Assembly: GCF_000372825.1 (NCBI RefSeq) | Contig: NZ_KB910516.1 | Span: forward strand, 590,011 to 654,010 | DNA length: 64,000 bases | Direction: 5' to 3' | Origin: Methylobacterium sp. 77 | GTDB taxonomy: Bacteria > Pseudomonadota > Alphaproteobacteria > Rhizobiales > Beijerinckiaceae | In this document: positions 63,079-64,000 of the stretch, piece after piece | Position numbering within the stretch: the first letter of the stretch is position 1 | Layout: each line of letters begins with the position of its first letter | Translations under genes and position numbers: made by a program | The notes under the pieces: generated by a model | Databases searched by the model: none | Told to the model about the DNA's origin: nothing | The model's input: the letters and a program-made list of their open reading frames with translations, nothing else

Positions 63079-63950
63079 TCCAGCCGCCGCCCGGGTCCTT
63101 TACCCTCCCGCGCGCGCTCCCGCGGGCCATCGACGACGGGGCATCCCGTCCCGTCCGCTTCCTGATCTGGGGCGCCACGGCCTCGGTCACCCTCGGGTTG
63201 CATGTGGGGCTCTACCTGTTGCTCACGCGCATGGGTGAGGCCCCCCCCGTGCCGCCGCCCCAGATGCCCGCGGCGGTGATGATCAACCTCTCGCCGATCG
63301 CCGTCTCGGCGAAATCGGAGGTCGACAACGCGTCGGACACGCCGCCGGCGGCGGAGAGCCAAGCGGTCGAGAAGGTCGAGGAGGAGGAACCGCCGCCTCC
63401 GCCCGCGCCGGAGCTAGTCCCCGACGCGCCTCTCCCACCGCCGAACGTGGTGTCCGAGGCCGTCCTCGCACCGAAGCCGCCCGTCGTCGTCAAGAAGGCG
63501 GAGAAACCTCCTGAGAAACCGGTGAAGAAGCCGGTCGAAAAGAAGGACAAGCCGAAGAAGCCGACGAAGCCCCAGGAGAAGCCGCAGGTGGCTTCGAAGA
63601 GCGGCGGCGGGCCGAAATCGGATCGGCAGACCGCCGATGTCACCGCTGCGTCCTCGGCCGGCTCGGCCGTCAGCGAAGCGTCCCGCGCGAGCTGGCAGAA
63701 CGAGGTTCGCAGCAAGATCGTGCGAGCCAAGCGATTCCCGTCGGATGCGAGGGGCCAATCGGGCGTCGCCGTCGTCAGCGTGACGTTCGGAGCCAATGGC
63801 GGCGCCTCGGGCGCCCGGCTGGTTCGCTCGTCCGGCAATGCCTCCCTCGACGCGGAAGCCGTCGCGGTGATGTACCGCGCCGCGCCCTATCCGATCCCTC
63901 CGGGCGGGAAGACCACCGTGCTGATGGTCCCCCTCAACTTTCGCCAGTGA
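63075..63950 (+). CDS. tonB: TonB family protein
   Basis: Energy-transducing TonB of 291 residues. The N-terminal helix has the functional His in GLHVGLYLLL. A long periplasmic spacer has Pro-rich and Lys-Pro-rich runs (EEEPPPPPAPELVPDAPLPP; KKPVEKKDKPKKPTKPQEKP). The C-terminal TonB domain is SASRASWQNEVRSKIV-like (written VSEASRASWQNEVRSKIVRA in the protein) through YPIPPGGKTTVLMVPLNFRQ. It is translationally coupled to exbD. It is the last complete gene; the remaining 50 bp to the window edge hold nothing recognisable. Confidence 0.95.
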   Translation: MIQPPPGSFTLPRALPRAIDDGASRPVRFLIWGATASVTLGLHVGLYLLLTRMGEAPPVPPPQMPAAVMINLSPIAVSAKSEVDNASDTPPAAESQAVEKVEEEEPPPPPAPELVPDAPLPPPNVVSEAVLAPKPPVVVKKAEKPPEKPVKKPVEKKDKPKKPTKPQEKPQVASKSGGGPKSDRQTADVTAASSAGSAVSEASRASWQNEVRSKIVRAKRFPSDARGQSGVAVVSVTFGANGGASGARLVRSSGNASLDAEAVAVMYRAAPYPIPPGGKTTVLMVPLNFRQ

Positions 63951-64000
63951 GCGCACGACCGACGTGAACCTCCGCCTCTGCGGATCCAATGTGAGACGCC

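Overview
The window is GC-rich, gene-dense chromosomal DNA from an alphaproteobacterium, most likely a Methylobacteriaceae member (Methylobacterium/Methylorubrum). The evidence is the Rhizobiales-type order pdhC-lpdA-lipA-coq10-cinA-ispDF-dusB-ntrB-ntrC-ntrY-ntrX-hfq-hflX, the fused IspDF, the serine variant of the first UvrA zinc knuckle, a PQQ-type sorbosone dehydrogenase-like protein and palindromic repeats of types common in this order. The genus is an inference. No rRNA, tRNA, CRISPR array or prophage was recognised.

Region 1 (1-27.1 kb) is the conserved backbone: the end of the pyruvate dehydrogenase operon, lipoate synthase, a COQ10-like protein, CinA-like and IspDF proteins, then dusB-ntrBC and ntrYX-hfq-hflX (nitrogen signalling and RNA metabolism). 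Three accessory blocks interrupt it. The first (4.1-7.5 kb) holds an L,D-transpeptidase, a sorbosone dehydrogenase-like protein and an acyl-reductase-like SDR. The second (9.9-11.1 kb) is an Imm11-like gene and a 25-codon ORF lying between two 145-bp direct repeats. The third (17.4-21.2 kb) is a minus-strand trio (OFA-type MFS carrier, methyltransferase, HpxW-like gamma-glutamyltransferase) that separates ntrC from ntrY.

Region 2 (27.2-47.7 kb) is mixed housekeeping and envelope functions: fasciclin protein, outer-membrane beta-barrel protein, UvrA, a soluble double-PAS chemoreceptor, a multi-PAS HWE kinase, a Crp/Fnr regulator, a class A PBP, a trehalose-synthase-like GH13 enzyme, a UbiB-family kinase and a metallo-hydrolase. 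Two minus-strand genes here have striking 5' leader structures. One leader can base-pair with the Shine-Dalgarno of the fasciclin gene. The other folds into a long three-stem hairpin upstream of the beta-barrel gene.

Region 3 (47.9-64 kb) starts with gyrB, a small conserved protein and exported MsrB-MsrA. A degenerate, internally deleted IS3-family element follows (52.4-53.3 kb). After it comes a self-contained TonB uptake locus: ECF sigma factor, FecR-like anti-sigma factor, STN-containing TonB receptor, SbmA/YddA-type ABC transporter, Cds1-like PLP enzyme, ExbB, ExbD and TonB. Perfect inverted repeats separate fecR from the receptor and the receptor from the ABC gene. This locus carries its own cell-surface signalling, its own energy transduction and a cysteine-synthase-fold enzyme, and it is the strongest candidate for an uncharacterised system in the window.
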